Positions 14,427 to 23,871 are shown, numbered from the stretch's first letter. The stretch is DNA of 25,324 nt from Lachnospiraceae bacterium (GCA_009774245.1 VSNM01000077.1:1-25324), one strand, 5' to 3'. The notes: generated from the sequence alone by a model not told the origin. Program-made: numbers and translations.

Positions 14427-17313
14427 CTATTTATTTTTTTTCTTTACTGTGGACGTAATGGCTTCCGTCGGTTTTGTGGTCATGACCTTATAGCAGATAG
14501 TATTCTGAGGGAAATTGTCCTCAAACGGTACTTTTATTCCTTCCACCCACAAAAGCCCCTTCCCAGGTTCGCCGGATTTGACATACTCTTCTTCATCCCT
14601 GGATAAATCAAGATGCTCTGCAAGCAGCTTTGCATCATCTCCCGACTGATTTAACATCGTAATAAAGTTTGTGGTATCCAATATATTCTGTATTTCCGGG
14701 GAACGGAACAGATCTTTGATATTCTGTGTGATTCCGGTTGGAATCCCGCCCCACTTCCGAAACCGCTTCCAGATCTCCACGGAATATGCTGCAGTTCTTG
14801 GATTCCGCAAAAGCAGATGAAATTCATCTATGTCAACCCATGTGGACCTCTTAATCTCACGGTTTGCTGCCACCCTGTCCCATATTGTTTCCTGGATAAT
14901 AAGCATCGTCAGGTCGCGCTGGTTATTATCCATTTCTTTCAGGTCAAAACATACAAGACGGGAGTTGATATCTACATTGGAACGATGGTTAAAATATGAC
15001 AGGGAACCGCTGGTATAACGTGAAAGCGCAACTGATAAGCTGCGGCCGATCTCCTCCATCTCCCCATCAAGATTCCTAAGCTCCTTATATAAATCTTCTA
15101 GGATAGGCATATTTTCATGGACGGGATTTTTCGCGTATCGATAATAAACATTTTTGCACGCAAAATCGATCGTGGCTATTTCACGTTTGCCCAGACTGGA
15201 ATTATTCCCTAGGATTAATTCACACAGCGATACGATGAAATTAACTTTTGCGCTGATCGGATCATAGTCCTTGTCACTGTCATTTCTTGCAGTCAGGTTA
15301 ATCTCCATCGGATTAATATGTATTGGCGAATTCAGTGATATTTTTATAACCTGGCCTCCGAGCAGCCTTACCAGCCACTTATACTCCCCTTCCGGATCGA
15401 TGATCATGCGGTCATCCGTTGTCTTTAGGAATACATCCAGGATTTCTCTTTTTATAAAAAAGGTTTTCCCAAATCCTGGCATTCCGAATACCAGACCATT
15501 CGGGTTTACGAGATTTTTACGGTTTACTGTGATCACATTATTACTCAGGGAGTTCATGCCATAGTATTGGCCATTGTTGTACAGCTCTTTGGTCGTAAAT
15601 GGAATGAAGATTGCCATGTCCGTCGTCGTGAATGTCCTTTTTACCTCAATGCTGTTATTTCCGAGGGGCAGTGCGCTCATGTATCCCTGCTCCTGCCGGT
15701 TATCCAAGCGCACGAGGCTGCACTGGTATGGGGACAGTACCCCGTTTAGTTCCAAAATATTATTTTCCAGTTCCCTGCGTGTTGCCGCAGTCTGCACAAC
15801 CGTTATGACGGCATTGAACAGCTGCTCATCCTTACGCTGGAGGGAATGGTACAGCTTCTCCCCTGCATCCTTGTAAGTCTCCATCTCCGGAGGAAGCATA
15901 TACATGTCATAACCAGACTGGTTTGCGTTTTTCTGTTCATTCATGATCATGCCCTGCACTTTGGCAATATTATCCTTTGCAAGTGTGAGTGCCACATCCC
16001 GCGGTATCGTATCCGCATGGATGGACACCCACACGTTGCTGTCCAGCGTCAGGATATCGTTGATGATACGGTCCTCCATGTCTGAGGCAAAGATCTTGAT
16101 ATAGCTCACTGCGCCGATCCGGTCTCCTGCGCGGAAATATTTTGTCGCGTTCAGTTCAGGCCCGCTCTTAAACGAGAAGCTGCTCGGCGCGATGAAATCC
16201 TTGCTGGATAGACCTGTCTTAACAGGCATGTCAAAATTCCATAACAGTTTTTCCGTTGTCGCCGGATGGAATATCCGGAAAAGGAGCTCCAGCCGTTCAT
16301 ATCCGTCAAGCAAATGTGTCTTACTTCCCAGCCGCTTCAGATGCTGTTCGATCTGTTTTTTGATCTTCGACATCCGCAGCCTTGCCGCCCTGTAATCCGC
16401 CGCATGAATCCCATAAGTCAGGTAACGTTCCTTTTTCAGACTGTTTGTCCCTTTGGCAAACTGGCTTACAAGCATGTCAGAATACTCCTTCCGGACAAGA
16501 TTATAAGTATCATTCTGCGGCGGGATCATAAAGTCCCTGGAATATATTCCCTTGTCTATTTCCATGTTCGCATAATTAAACTGGAAATGGATATCCGGAT
16601 CAAAATAATTGATCAGCTTGCACCACCGCTCAAATAAAACATTTTTCGGATCATTGTCGAGCAGCTGGTATGTAATGTCCTCAAACGCCACCGTCTGTGT
16701 ATAATACCCCGGCGCCGACTCAAAGATACCGTCCGGATACGGAATCCGGTACGGGATTGTCTCCTGCGCGCTCTCTGGTATCTGTCCTGTCAGTTTTGCC
16801 TTCTTTATAGCTTTTTCCAGCTCCCTTTTTGTCGCCCTGTCGATCGGGCCGGACAGGGGAATTACAAATTTCTGTTTTCCGATCTTTACCTCCGAAGTTT
16901 TCCCTGACGCCTTAATCGCCGCAATTTCCTCCGCTCTCTTTCCCTTAAACACAATCCGCTCCACCTCCTCCTGTAACTGCTGTGACCTCACCACAGCGTC
17001 ATAAATGTTGTTTGTGACATAAGGACGTTCCGTATTTCTCACAAAACGCGTCTCATACCAGTATCTGAGATGCTTTTCGATATACATTCCGTCCTTTTTG
17101 AATAATAGGCAAAAGACAACTGGAAATGCAGATACCGCCATGACCATGACGGAATCTGTGGTATCAAGGCCAATGCACAGCTTTGATACCAGGAAAAACG
17201 GAATTCCACACAAAACGCCCGAACCGAACGCAAGGAGCTGTCTTTTTGTCAGTCCCAGCCCCGGATGTCCTGCGCATTTCCGAAAAGTCTTTTGTCATGT
17301 TGACATATGCCAA
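14427..17313 (-). CDS. virB4: PrgI-VirB4 fusion ATPase, interrupted by one extra base
   Basis: The true start appears to be a TTG at 17313 after GGGAGGTGGAGAC, reading MAYVNMTKDFSEMRRTSG. The reading frame then shifts at a GGGG run (17262-17259) and continues as LGLTKRQLLAFGSGVLCGIP. Removing one G joins the parts with exactly the PrgI spacing (20 residues before LTKRQ), giving 961 residues. The PrgI part has two membrane segments and ends RPYVTNNIYD. The VirB4 part follows in frame without a stop. In the unbroken frame from 17213, Walker A is GMPGFGKT (577-584), with DPEGEY after it and Walker B WVDIDEFHLLL. This is the channel-energising ATPase. The break may be a sequencing error, a mutation or +1 frameshifting. 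Internal start at 17213 would lose the PrgI N-terminus. Confidence 0.85.
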
Positions 17314-17340
17314 GTCTCCACCTCCCTGATCTGTTTAATG

Positions 17341-18276
17341 TTAATGTGCGTTGAATACACTGGCTGATATGTTTCCTGACTTGCACAGTATAAAAAACAG
17401 CGCAACTCCACATCCAATTGTCATGAACAGCTTCAGCATGAAGTCGTCACCTTCTGCGAACTGCAGATTCGTGACAAGTGCACTGTACAATCCAAACGCC
17501 ACGAGCATAAAAAATCCCTGAAAACATACTGCAATGATCTTGCGCACGTAATTGTTTCCGATCTGTCCCCACTCACGATTCATGAATGTCGACATGGGGA
17601 GCGGGGCTACCGACGTGTAAATCAGCAGTTCCAGGTACCACAGGTTTGTTTGGACAAATATCGCCACTGCGAGGGCAAACACTACGATCCGCGCGAAAAA
17701 TAAAAGGATCACATTGATGAGCATGGTGAATACCATGCCCAGATCGTATTGTTCATTTTCATCAGGCGGCGGTAATATCTGTCTCAGGTCAATATTCCCC
17801 ACACTGCCGGCTGCTGATGGATTTACCTTCTTTGCCGCCCAGCTGCCGATATCGTATACCCCCATCACAATGTCAAAAGACTTGCTGGCGATCAGCAGGA
17901 AACAGCCCAGTTTCAGCATCACGATTATCACCTTTTCCGGGGTGATGGCGTGCATCTGGTTATTGTCCTGTACCATATGGATCAGCTCCATGCAGAACAC
18001 AAAAGTTATTATGCACCCCGCAAGCGGGATGCACGCATTCTCCGCAATGCCTTTTATGAAACTGAATGCTGTTGAACTCCATGCCTGCGGGTTTTGTGTG
18101 ATATATGCTGTTGAGTCCGATATCATGTCATTCAGGCTCTCAAACATGCCCTTGAACTGGGCATCTGCAACGCTGTACAGGCCATCATACATTGCCTTGC
18201 AAAAGTTGTTCAGCAGGTTCTTGAAAAATTCACTGACTGAATCAAGCGGATTAAAAGCTAAAACCATTGGTTGCAT
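17341..18276 (-). CDS. VirB6/TrbL-like channel protein (CD1112-like)
   Basis: The protein is 311 residues from the ATG at 18276 (MQPMVLAFNP). The TTG at 18291 is itself part of the ribosome binding site TTGGAGG. At least six hydrophobic segments are visible, including LAGCIITFVFCMELI, VIIVMLKLGCFLLIA, MVFTMLINVILLFFARIVVF and VCFQGFFMLVAFGLYSALV. The motif WYLELLIYTSVAPLPMSTFM with NREWGQIGNNYVRKI is typical of the conserved centre of these proteins. It would form the inner-membrane channel of the Gram-positive type IV system, next to VirB4 and Maff2. It is 27 bases upstream of the PrgI-VirB4 start codon. Confidence 0.88.
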   Translation of the reverse strand: MQPMVLAFNPLDSVSEFFKNLLNNFCKAMYDGLYSVADAQFKGMFESLNDMISDSTAYITQNPQAWSSTAFSFIKGIAENACIPLAGCIITFVFCMELIHMVQDNNQMHAITPEKVIIVMLKLGCFLLIASKSFDIVMGVYDIGSWAAKKVNPSAAGSVGNIDLRQILPPPDENEQYDLGMVFTMLINVILLFFARIVVFALAVAIFVQTNLWYLELLIYTSVAPLPMSTFMNREWGQIGNNYVRKIIAVCFQGFFMLVAFGLYSALVTNLQFAEGDDFMLKLFMTIGCGVALFFILCKSGNISASVFNAH

Positions 18277-18304
18277 TCTTTCTGCCTCCAATCTTTCTGT
18301 CGGT

Positions 18305-18523
18305 TTATACTGTCAGCAGTGATGATAGCTGCGGCACAAGGAGAATGCCGACCGCTATAATAATTCCGCCGCCGACAATCTTTGTCATACCCTCACTCTG
18401 CTTTGCCGCTGCCTGCTGGCTCTTGCCCTCTCCGAAGTCAATAATCCCGCCAATTGCGATCGCACCGCCAAAACCGGTCACTGCCATTGATGCAAACTGT
18501 AGTACTGTCTCAAAAAATTCCAT
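18305..18523 (-). CDS. Maff2-family small membrane protein
   Basis: The protein is 72 residues with GGAGGAAAAAC before ATG. There are two hydrophobic helices (about 8-28 and 48-70) separated by the charged stretch IIDFGEGKSQQAAAKQSEGM, which matches the conserved core of Maff2/PF12750. Its size, place between VirD4 and VirB6 and topology recall VirB2/TrbC-type pilin-like subunits. A pilin role is inference. The gene starts 15 bases after virD4 ends. Confidence 0.9.
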   Translation of the reverse strand: MEFFETVLQFASMAVTGFGGAIAIGGIIDFGEGKSQQAAAKQSEGMTKIVGGGIIIAVGILLVPQLSSLLTV

Positions 18524-18538
18524 GTTTTTCCTCCATTT

Positions 18539-20359
18539 CTATCCGGCAATATCTGTAAAGTCAATCATCAGAAACACATCATTCCTGCTGAATTTACAGT
18601 ATGCCACATTGCTGTCTTTTTTCAGTTTCTCTTTATATCTCTTAAAATCAAACTCATTTCTATCATCCGCATCCATGATATACTTATAATTTGGATGCAT
18701 GGATGGCTTGTACTTGTTGCTCAGGAAAGGTGGGAGTCCCGACACCTGCACAATACATTTGTCCCTGTCCATCGTCTTGAGCTCATACAGATTCTTCATT
18801 TTCCTCCCGACCTTGTTGTAGTTAATCCCACTGCTGTCATTGGTCGAAAATGTCCGCGACTCGTTAAAGAGATCAATTGTCTCATCTCCGAGTGCCTCTT
18901 CCAGATCTTTCAGCGTAGTTTTTTCTTGCCCGCCGAGAAAAATCTGGGTGTCGCAATTCCCTACAATCGTCTCGGCCGCCTCCTTGTACTTATCTTTGAG
19001 CTGGCTCTGCGTCTGCAGCATCAGAATCACAGATATCAGGCGGCTTCTCACGGTTGCAATCAGGATCTGAAAGTCCGGTATGGTGCCTATGTTCGCAAAT
19101 TCATCTAAAATGAACTGCACTGGAGTGTACAGCTTTCCGCCCATCTCTTTATCCGCCTTGTAACACAGTACGTTAAACATCTGTGTAAACAGAATCGCAG
19201 GGATAAAGTTGTATGTCTTGTCCGTGTCCGATATGATTACATAGAGTATCGTTTTCTGGTCCTTATCGCCATATGTATCAATCTCCAGCTCATCATACGA
19301 TACAAGCTCCCTGACCTCCGGAATGTCAAATGCCGCCATGCTCGCACCAAGCGTAATCAGGATCGATTTTGCCGTCTTGCCCGCCGCCTGTTTATATTTT
19401 TTTCTTTGCTTTACTGCAAAATGGTGCGGATTCTTTGCCTCAAGCTCATCAAAAAGCATATCCACCGCATTTTTGTATGTATCGTCATCCTCACGCACAT
19501 CATCCGCCTCCAGAAATTCCAGCACGGTAGGTATATTTTGCTCCTCCGGCGGCGCCTCGTACCAGATGTAACCAATAATTGCCTGTAACCATAGCAGCGC
19601 AGCCTGGTCAAAAAAAGGATCGGCTGGTTGTCCGCTGTTCTCCGGTTTCAAATTTTTCTGCAGCGTGTTTGCAAGTGTCAGAATATCCTTGGGCTCCCTG
19701 ATATACGCAAACGGATTGTAATGCATGGAATTGGCGAGATCCACGGTATCCAGTACCTTGATCCGGTATCCTTTTTTCTCAAAGAGGTTCCCCGTCTCAG
19801 GAAGCAGCGTCCCCTTCGGATCAGTCACAACCAGACTGGAATGAAGCTGCATCATGTTAGGTTTTACAAAACCGAATGTTTTGCCAGAACCGGAGCCTCC
19901 ATACACCAGCACATGCTTGTTACGGTTTAAGCTGAACTGGGACATTTTGGGCCGCATACTCAGCCGCTCTGTCTCGGACAGGATGATGTTATTGAACGGA
20001 TCGGGATCTATAAAAGGTTTGATATCCTCCGCATTTCCCCAGCGCGACGAACCGTACTCTTCCTTCGGTCTTGTGTTCTTTTTGTGAATCTCCCGGTCTG
20101 TCTTTATATACCAGACAATAAAAAGCCCTGCTGGAACTCCTATGAGCAAATCTGTCACTGCGAAATGCGGCAATGACTTATAGAGATATTCCACATTTTT
20201 CAGGATCCTGACAAGGTTGCCGCTGCACAGTCTGTACAGTTCAGTGATCCTGCAGCATACGAACATGGACAGTATGTACGGTAGTAGGAAAAATACCTGC
20301 TTTTTCAGGGGCATTTCCCTGAAAAAGCCGATCTTTTCACTGAAATAATTGGTTGTCAT
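18539..20359 (-). CDS. virD4: VirD4/TraG coupling protein ATPase (PcfC-like)
   Basis: Brings the relaxase-DNA complex to the channel. The protein is 606 residues, with two N-terminal membrane helices (about 22-40 and 68-86). Walker A is GGSGSGKT (154-161), then VVTDPKGTLL. Walker B is FILDEFANIGTIPDF. The sensor-like motif LQTQSQLKDKY follows. The DUF3801 protein just upstream is the usual PcfB partner of PcfC. The ATG at 20359 is 13 bases from AAGGAGG, too far for ideal initiation. A nearer ATG at 20367 opens a three-codon ORF (M-Q-L-stop) that ends overlapping this start, which suggests coupled translation. Confidence 0.95.
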   Translation of the reverse strand: MTTNYFSEKIGFFREMPLKKQVFFLLPYILSMFVCCRITELYRLCSGNLVRILKNVEYLYKSLPHFAVTDLLIGVPAGLFIVWYIKTDREIHKKNTRPKEEYGSSRWGNAEDIKPFIDPDPFNNIILSETERLSMRPKMSQFSLNRNKHVLVYGGSGSGKTFGFVKPNMMQLHSSLVVTDPKGTLLPETGNLFEKKGYRIKVLDTVDLANSMHYNPFAYIREPKDILTLANTLQKNLKPENSGQPADPFFDQAALLWLQAIIGYIWYEAPPEEQNIPTVLEFLEADDVREDDDTYKNAVDMLFDELEAKNPHHFAVKQRKKYKQAAGKTAKSILITLGASMAAFDIPEVRELVSYDELEIDTYGDKDQKTILYVIISDTDKTYNFIPAILFTQMFNVLCYKADKEMGGKLYTPVQFILDEFANIGTIPDFQILIATVRSRLISVILMLQTQSQLKDKYKEAAETIVGNCDTQIFLGGQEKTTLKDLEEALGDETIDLFNESRTFSTNDSSGINYNKVGRKMKNLYELKTMDRDKCIVQVSGLPPFLSNKYKPSMHPNYKYIMDADDRNEFDFKRYKEKLKKDSNVAYCKFSRNDVFLMIDFTDIAG

Positions 20360-20367
20360 AGTTGCAT
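20356..20367 (-). CDS. Three-codon mini-ORF (Met-Gln-Leu) at the virD4 start
   Basis: AAAGGAGGCAGAA is followed at ideal distance (5 bases after AGGAGG) by ATG CAA CTA TGA. The last bases, ATGA, contain the virD4 start. Re-initiation from such a mini-ORF would limit or time synthesis of the coupling protein. It may also be fortuitous. Confidence 0.35.
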   Translation of the reverse strand: MQL

Positions 20368-20387
20368 TTCTGCCTCCTTTCGTTTTT

Positions 20388-20403
20388 TATGCGGCGCCGC
20401 ATA
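20388..20403. repeat. Dispersed palindrome, copy 3 (16 bp)
   Basis: TATGCGGCGCCGCATA begins 5 bases after the stop codon of the PcfB-like gene and sits in the short gap before the virD4 ribosome binding site. CGTTTTT precedes it on the plus strand. Confidence 0.9.
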
Positions 20404-20408
20404 GAATA

Positions 20409-21038
20409 TCATCTGCTCCTCTCTTCTCTGTTGTGGTGTCTGTCCGGTTCCTCACTGTTATGTACCTTCTCATGGTTCTTCTTCAGTTTCTCCCTGACGC
20501 TGTCTTTTTTTTTATCTTCTGTCTTTTCTCTCTCCGGATTTCTTTCCGCCTGCTGTTTCCGCTCGTTCAGATAGTCCTTGTAAGACTCCTGGATGATCGT
20601 TTTGACCGCTTCAAGCTCATTGCTTTTGAAAAATACGTAATAGTTGTCTGTTCCGGACTCTTTCATGACAGAATATTTTATACCTGCGCTGTCACAATGA
20701 CGGTTAAAGTATTTCATCACGTCTTTGGATATCGTGTCATCAAGACGCGTTACCTTGCCGGCACTATACAGGTCCGCCATTGATATACTGTTTTTGGCAT
20801 GTTCCACCGCCCCGCTGTTATTTGCCATCATATTTCCGATCTTTGTCATAACTGCGTCTGCCGTGAACTTTCCGCCTTTAAATACAAAGACAATTCCCGA
20901 GAAAAGCTTTTTCCCCGCATTGACAGTCGTATCTTTTGTTTCCTTCAACACCTGCTTTGTAGCGCCTGCGGCCCTTAGCGCTTTACCGGGTGCTTCATCA
21001 AAAAATTTCCCCGTCAGTTCGTCCGATATGCTCGCCAT
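20409..21038 (-). CDS. PcfB-like protein (DUF3801)
   Basis: The protein is 209 residues from the ATG at 21038 (MASISDELTG), with GAAGGGGGTG upstream. A GTG at 21056 is a poorer choice since it precedes the ribosome binding site. Residues 90-170 contain MADLYSAGKVTRLDDTISKD and DSAGIKYSVMKESGTDNYYV then FFKSNELEAV. This is the DUF3801 pattern, in which a residue-rich alpha/beta domain ends YxVFFKAxdxdai. PcfB-type proteins bind substrate or the coupling protein. The gene lies directly before virD4, as pcfB does before pcfC. The C-terminal 50 residues are very polar and charged. Confidence 0.8.
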   Translation of the reverse strand: MASISDELTGKFFDEAPGKALRAAGATKQVLKETKDTTVNAGKKLFSGIVFVFKGGKFTADAVMTKIGNMMANNSGAVEHAKNSISMADLYSAGKVTRLDDTISKDVMKYFNRHCDSAGIKYSVMKESGTDNYYVFFKSNELEAVKTIIQESYKDYLNERKQQAERNPEREKTEDKKKDSVREKLKKNHEKVHNSEEPDRHHNREERSR

Positions 21039-21067
21039 CTTTATCACCCCCTTCACAACAGATCATA

Positions 21068-22075
21068 TTAGTTGCTGAGTATGCTCCGCTCAAAGGCCTC
21101 CCAGTCTGCCACACCGTACCCTCTCTGCAGCAGGGTGTTCTCTGCGCGGATTCGATGCGCGGCATTTGCCTCTGTCAATTTTTGTGTTAATATCATGTTC
21201 GCTATGCACTTCCTGATATAGGCAGACATGTTTGATATATCCCCAGGGGCATGGTTCGATATGTCTCTGCATAATTTGAGAAACATCGGCGGCGGTAGCA
21301 GCTGATCATATTTCTGCAATTCTACCGCAACCGCATCCACAAGTTCCGGTGCACATCCTCCTTCCAAGGCTGCCATACGACACTCCCTGATTCGCTCCTG
21401 TCTATGTTGTTCGTGGTCGTCGTTGTCTGCGTTCAGCCCTGCCAGAGGAAGAGATGACGACGATGATGTAATCTCTGTTGTAATCTCTGTTATATTCTCT
21501 GTATTACGTGTCCCGAAATTTTGTGCCCCCTCTCCCTGAATTTCGGGACAGGGGGCACATTCTTCTGTCCCCCCTGTCCCATAATTTTGTATCCCCTCTC
21601 CCTGAATTTCGGGACAGGGGGCACATTCTTCTGTCTCGCCTTTTTCCGGATATGTAAGCTTATAGAGCTGCTCAGGGAAAAGATCAATAAACAATATATT
21701 ATTATATTTTATTCCCCCAATATTAATTGTACGAAAATCCCGCCTGATAACCCCGAGCGATTCCAATAGCACTACGGCTTCCGTGACACTGCGTTTTGAC
21801 TCACCAAAAAAATCTGCAAACTGGTCATAGCTGCGCTGCAGCATGTCCCACTTAAACCTTTTCCCATATCCGGTAATATGTCCGCTTGATTCATCGCGTA
21901 TCTCTGTCGGCCTGTACCAGTAGACAATATCTGATAATATGGCAATGGCAAGAAGGTGCGGCTTTCCGTTTTTGCGTGTGATTGTCTTATACCAGATTTG
22001 TGGTGTGATGTTTCCAGATATCTGCATTTGTCCCATCTGGTCAACTTTGGCATTCCCTGTCGTGTATTCTTTCAT
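21068..22075 (-). CDS. Winged-helix replication-initiator-like protein with internal repeats
   Basis: The protein is 335 residues from the ATG at 22075 (MKEYTTGNAK). An ATG two codons earlier is only two bases from AGGAGA. Residues 30-130 have LLAIAILSDIVYWYRPTEIR and YDQFADFFGESKRSVTEAVV then LLESLGVIRRDFR, a winged helix-turn-helix as in plasmid and phage replisome organisers. The middle (about 145-189) is a tandem repeat of 22 residues (TEECAPCPEIQGEG each), then TEIT repeats and a Ser run. The C-terminal part (about 210-335) is a helical domain with four short helices. N-terminal DNA binding, repeat-rich centre and separate C-terminus match replication initiators that carry their origin inside the gene. 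The specific family is not recognised. Confidence 0.6.
   Translation of the reverse strand: MKEYTTGNAKVDQMGQMQISGNITPQIWYKTITRKNGKPHLLAIAILSDIVYWYRPTEIRDESSGHITGYGKRFKWDMLQRSYDQFADFFGESKRSVTEAVVLLESLGVIRRDFRTINIGGIKYNNILFIDLFPEQLYKLTYPEKGETEECAPCPEIQGEGIQNYGTGGTEECAPCPEIQGEGAQNFGTRNTENITEITTEITSSSSSLPLAGLNADNDDHEQHRQERIRECRMAALEGGCAPELVDAVAVELQKYDQLLPPPMFLKLCRDISNHAPGDISNMSAYIRKCIANMILTQKLTEANAAHRIRAENTLLQRGYGVADWEAFERSILSN
21509..21640. repeat. Two 66-bp tandem repeats inside the replication-like gene
   Basis: The units 21509-21574 and 21575-21640 differ at about six positions. In the first unit GTCCCGAAATT (21510-21520) pairs with AATTTCGGGAC (21539-21549), and TGTGCCCCCT (21522-21531) pairs with AGGGGGCACA (21550-21559). 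The two inverted repeats therefore interlock. In the second unit the equivalent left arms carry changes. Confidence 0.85.
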
Positions 22076-22106
22076 ATGCATTTCTCCTATCAGGAATTTT
22101 TATTGG

Positions 22107-23438
22107 TTATATAGCCATTTCCGGTTCTTTTCTGACATTTTCCCGTCCCGGTGTATCTTTCTTTTCCGCCTCCCGGGCTGATGCTTCTTTCTTATAGTCT
22201 GAAAGCTTCCCCAGGGTGCTCCTTGCCTGTACAGCTTTCTGCTCGAGCTTCTCCAGCCTGGCAATCCTTTTCCCTGCCTTGTATGCCATCTTCTGGTAAC
22301 GGTCCCTGTAATGGGTATATGGGACTTTAAGCATTTTTATAATGAAATTTTCCTTATCCTGCGGTGGCTGCAGGGCTTCTTTCCCTATTGTCAGCCGTCC
22401 GATGTTTTTGAAATGACTTTTGGCTGCCTGGAACTCAGCATTGATCGCATCAAGCTTATCAATTGATTTCTGCATCTTTTCAACATTATCAAGATAATAT
22501 TTCCGGTCTTCCATAAGGGATTCCTTAATCCCGAGTTTCTGTACGATATTGCAGAGGGCAATGTCCCCTCTTGCCTTAAAATTGTTGATCACCTGCGCTG
22601 CTTTCTGAAAAATATAATTCTTAAAGCCTTTATTATGTGTTTCTAATCCATTCACATTCTTTTCCAGATTTTTCACTGCCTGTTTACCAAGATCGCTGCT
22701 GTCAGAGCGTACCGCAAGCTGCCTTTTGAGATCATCCAGCTCACTGCGCATGCTTTTAAGATCATTGTCCATTTCTTCCATGTACTGCTGTACCTCCTTC
22801 AATGCCGCTGCTTCCTCTGGGGCTTTCTGCTCGACGATCCTGACCAGCTCTTCAAACGGGTTGCGGAGCTTTTCCTGTTTTTTCTCTGATTTTGGAATTG
22901 TCTCCCCCTTTGATTTCAAAAAATCCGCTTCCTGTGCTTCATTTAGCACCTGCAGGCGCTCTTCTGCCTCTGCAAGCTCTTTTGTCAGCCTGTCTTTTTC
23001 TTTTACACTGTCAGCAGGAAAGAACTGTTCCAGATTGACATAGTAGTTTTCCATGACATAAAAGTTCAATACGTCAAACTCCAAAGCCGCATCTGCCCCA
23101 TTTTTCTCATCTTGCCAGTTGTCATCTGTTTTCGCTTTCGGATATCGCCTTTCAAACTCTTTCATTGCTGCAATTCTCATTTCCGCTGACACACCCCGTA
23201 TCTGCTGTCTCAGTTTCTCACATTTTGCTCCGAGGCTTCCAACTGTATCTCCCTGTGCATAATCCAGTAACTGCAGGTGCTTTTCTGCAGCTACAGTCTC
23301 CCTGATAGGAGACGTAGACGTTCCCGGCTCATACTCGGCCTCCTCTGCTACATTCCCGTTTTCTATCCATTCTGAATACATAGAGAACATACTGTCATCC
23401 ATGCTCTCGTTCCTCTCTTCCTTTTCCATATCTGCCAT
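22107..23438 (-). CDS. Large coiled-coil protein, possibly DUF6674
   Basis: The protein is 443 residues, with GAGGAGGTTAATATTAAT before ATG. There is no signal or membrane segment. An acidic start (1-50) is followed by a globular stretch with EMRIAAMKEFERRYPKAKTD and LNFYVMENYYVNLEQFFPAD. Long coiled coils follow (about 140-245, LTKELAEAEERLQVLNEAQE and EVQQYMEEMDNDLKSMRSEL). A helical domain comes next (about 255-380, FKARGDIALCNIVQKLGIKE), then a basic tail. I recall similar proteins labelled DUF6674 in Lachnospiraceae mobile elements, but I am not certain. Its position between the XRE gene and the replication-like gene suggests regulation or replication support. Function unknown. Confidence 0.6.
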   Translation of the reverse strand: MADMEKEERNESMDDSMFSMYSEWIENGNVAEEAEYEPGTSTSPIRETVAAEKHLQLLDYAQGDTVGSLGAKCEKLRQQIRGVSAEMRIAAMKEFERRYPKAKTDDNWQDEKNGADAALEFDVLNFYVMENYYVNLEQFFPADSVKEKDRLTKELAEAEERLQVLNEAQEADFLKSKGETIPKSEKKQEKLRNPFEELVRIVEQKAPEEAAALKEVQQYMEEMDNDLKSMRSELDDLKRQLAVRSDSSDLGKQAVKNLEKNVNGLETHNKGFKNYIFQKAAQVINNFKARGDIALCNIVQKLGIKESLMEDRKYYLDNVEKMQKSIDKLDAINAEFQAAKSHFKNIGRLTIGKEALQPPQDKENFIIKMLKVPYTHYRDRYQKMAYKAGKRIARLEKLEQKAVQARSTLGKLSDYKKEASAREAEKKDTPGRENVRKEPEMAI

Positions 23439-23479
23439 ATTAATATTAACCTCCTCATAATTATTAATTCTGTTCCATC

Positions 23480-23761
23480 TTATCGCTGGGGTGTTACATC
23501 TCTGTTATTTTTTTTCAGATCATCTCCCTCCTTTGCAGCTTTTTCCACCGCATATCTAAAAAAATCACTTACCTCCATTTCAAGAGTCTCGCAGAAATCA
23601 TGTATTATTTCTATTGATGGACTACTGTATTCATTTTCGTAATTGGAGTACGTCGCAACTGGAATCCCTAGTCTGTCTGCCATTTTACGTTGTGATATTC
23701 CTGCCTGTATCCTGTGGACTTTCAAACACCTGCCTATCTGCAGATACTGCACAATCTTCAA
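23480..23761 (-). CDS. XRE-family transcriptional regulator
   Basis: The protein is 93 residues from a TTG at 23761, preceded by GGAGGGTAG. Residues 10-65 form a Cro/CI-type helix-turn-helix: RCLKVHRIQAGISQRKMADR, then LGIPVATYSNYENEYSSPSI. The short tail (66-93) is polar. It is the first gene of the transfer operon after the terminator at 23915-23943 and probably represses this operon. An operator may lie in 23762-23912, which also holds a palindrome copy. A small ORF overlaps its start in another frame, so translation could be coupled. Confidence 0.85.
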   Translation of the reverse strand: MKIVQYLQIGRCLKVHRIQAGISQRKMADRLGIPVATYSNYENEYSSPSIEIIHDFCETLEMEVSDFFRYAVEKAAKEGDDLKKNNRDVTPQR

Positions 23762-23843
23762 AATTTACTACCCTCCTTGGTTTGATCTGCCAGTGTACTC
23801 TTCCCGAAGCCGAGCACACACTTTGTTTTTCTTCATCTGCCAT
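23685..23843 (-). CDS. Small ORF overlapping the XRE gene (52 aa)
   Basis: TTCAGGAGGTAAAAAAT precedes the ATG at 23843, a much stronger ribosome binding site than that of the XRE gene. The peptide begins MADEEKQSVCSASGRVHWQI and includes RRVVNFEDCAVSADRQ. It overlaps the XRE gene by 77 bases in a different frame. No family is recognised. It may be a real small protein, a leader that feeds ribosomes to the XRE start, or a chance frame. Confidence 0.4.
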   Translation of the reverse strand: MADEEKQSVCSASGRVHWQIKPRRVVNFEDCAVSADRQVFESPQDTGRNITT

Positions 23844-23871
23844 ATTTTTTACCTCCTGAAAATTACATATT

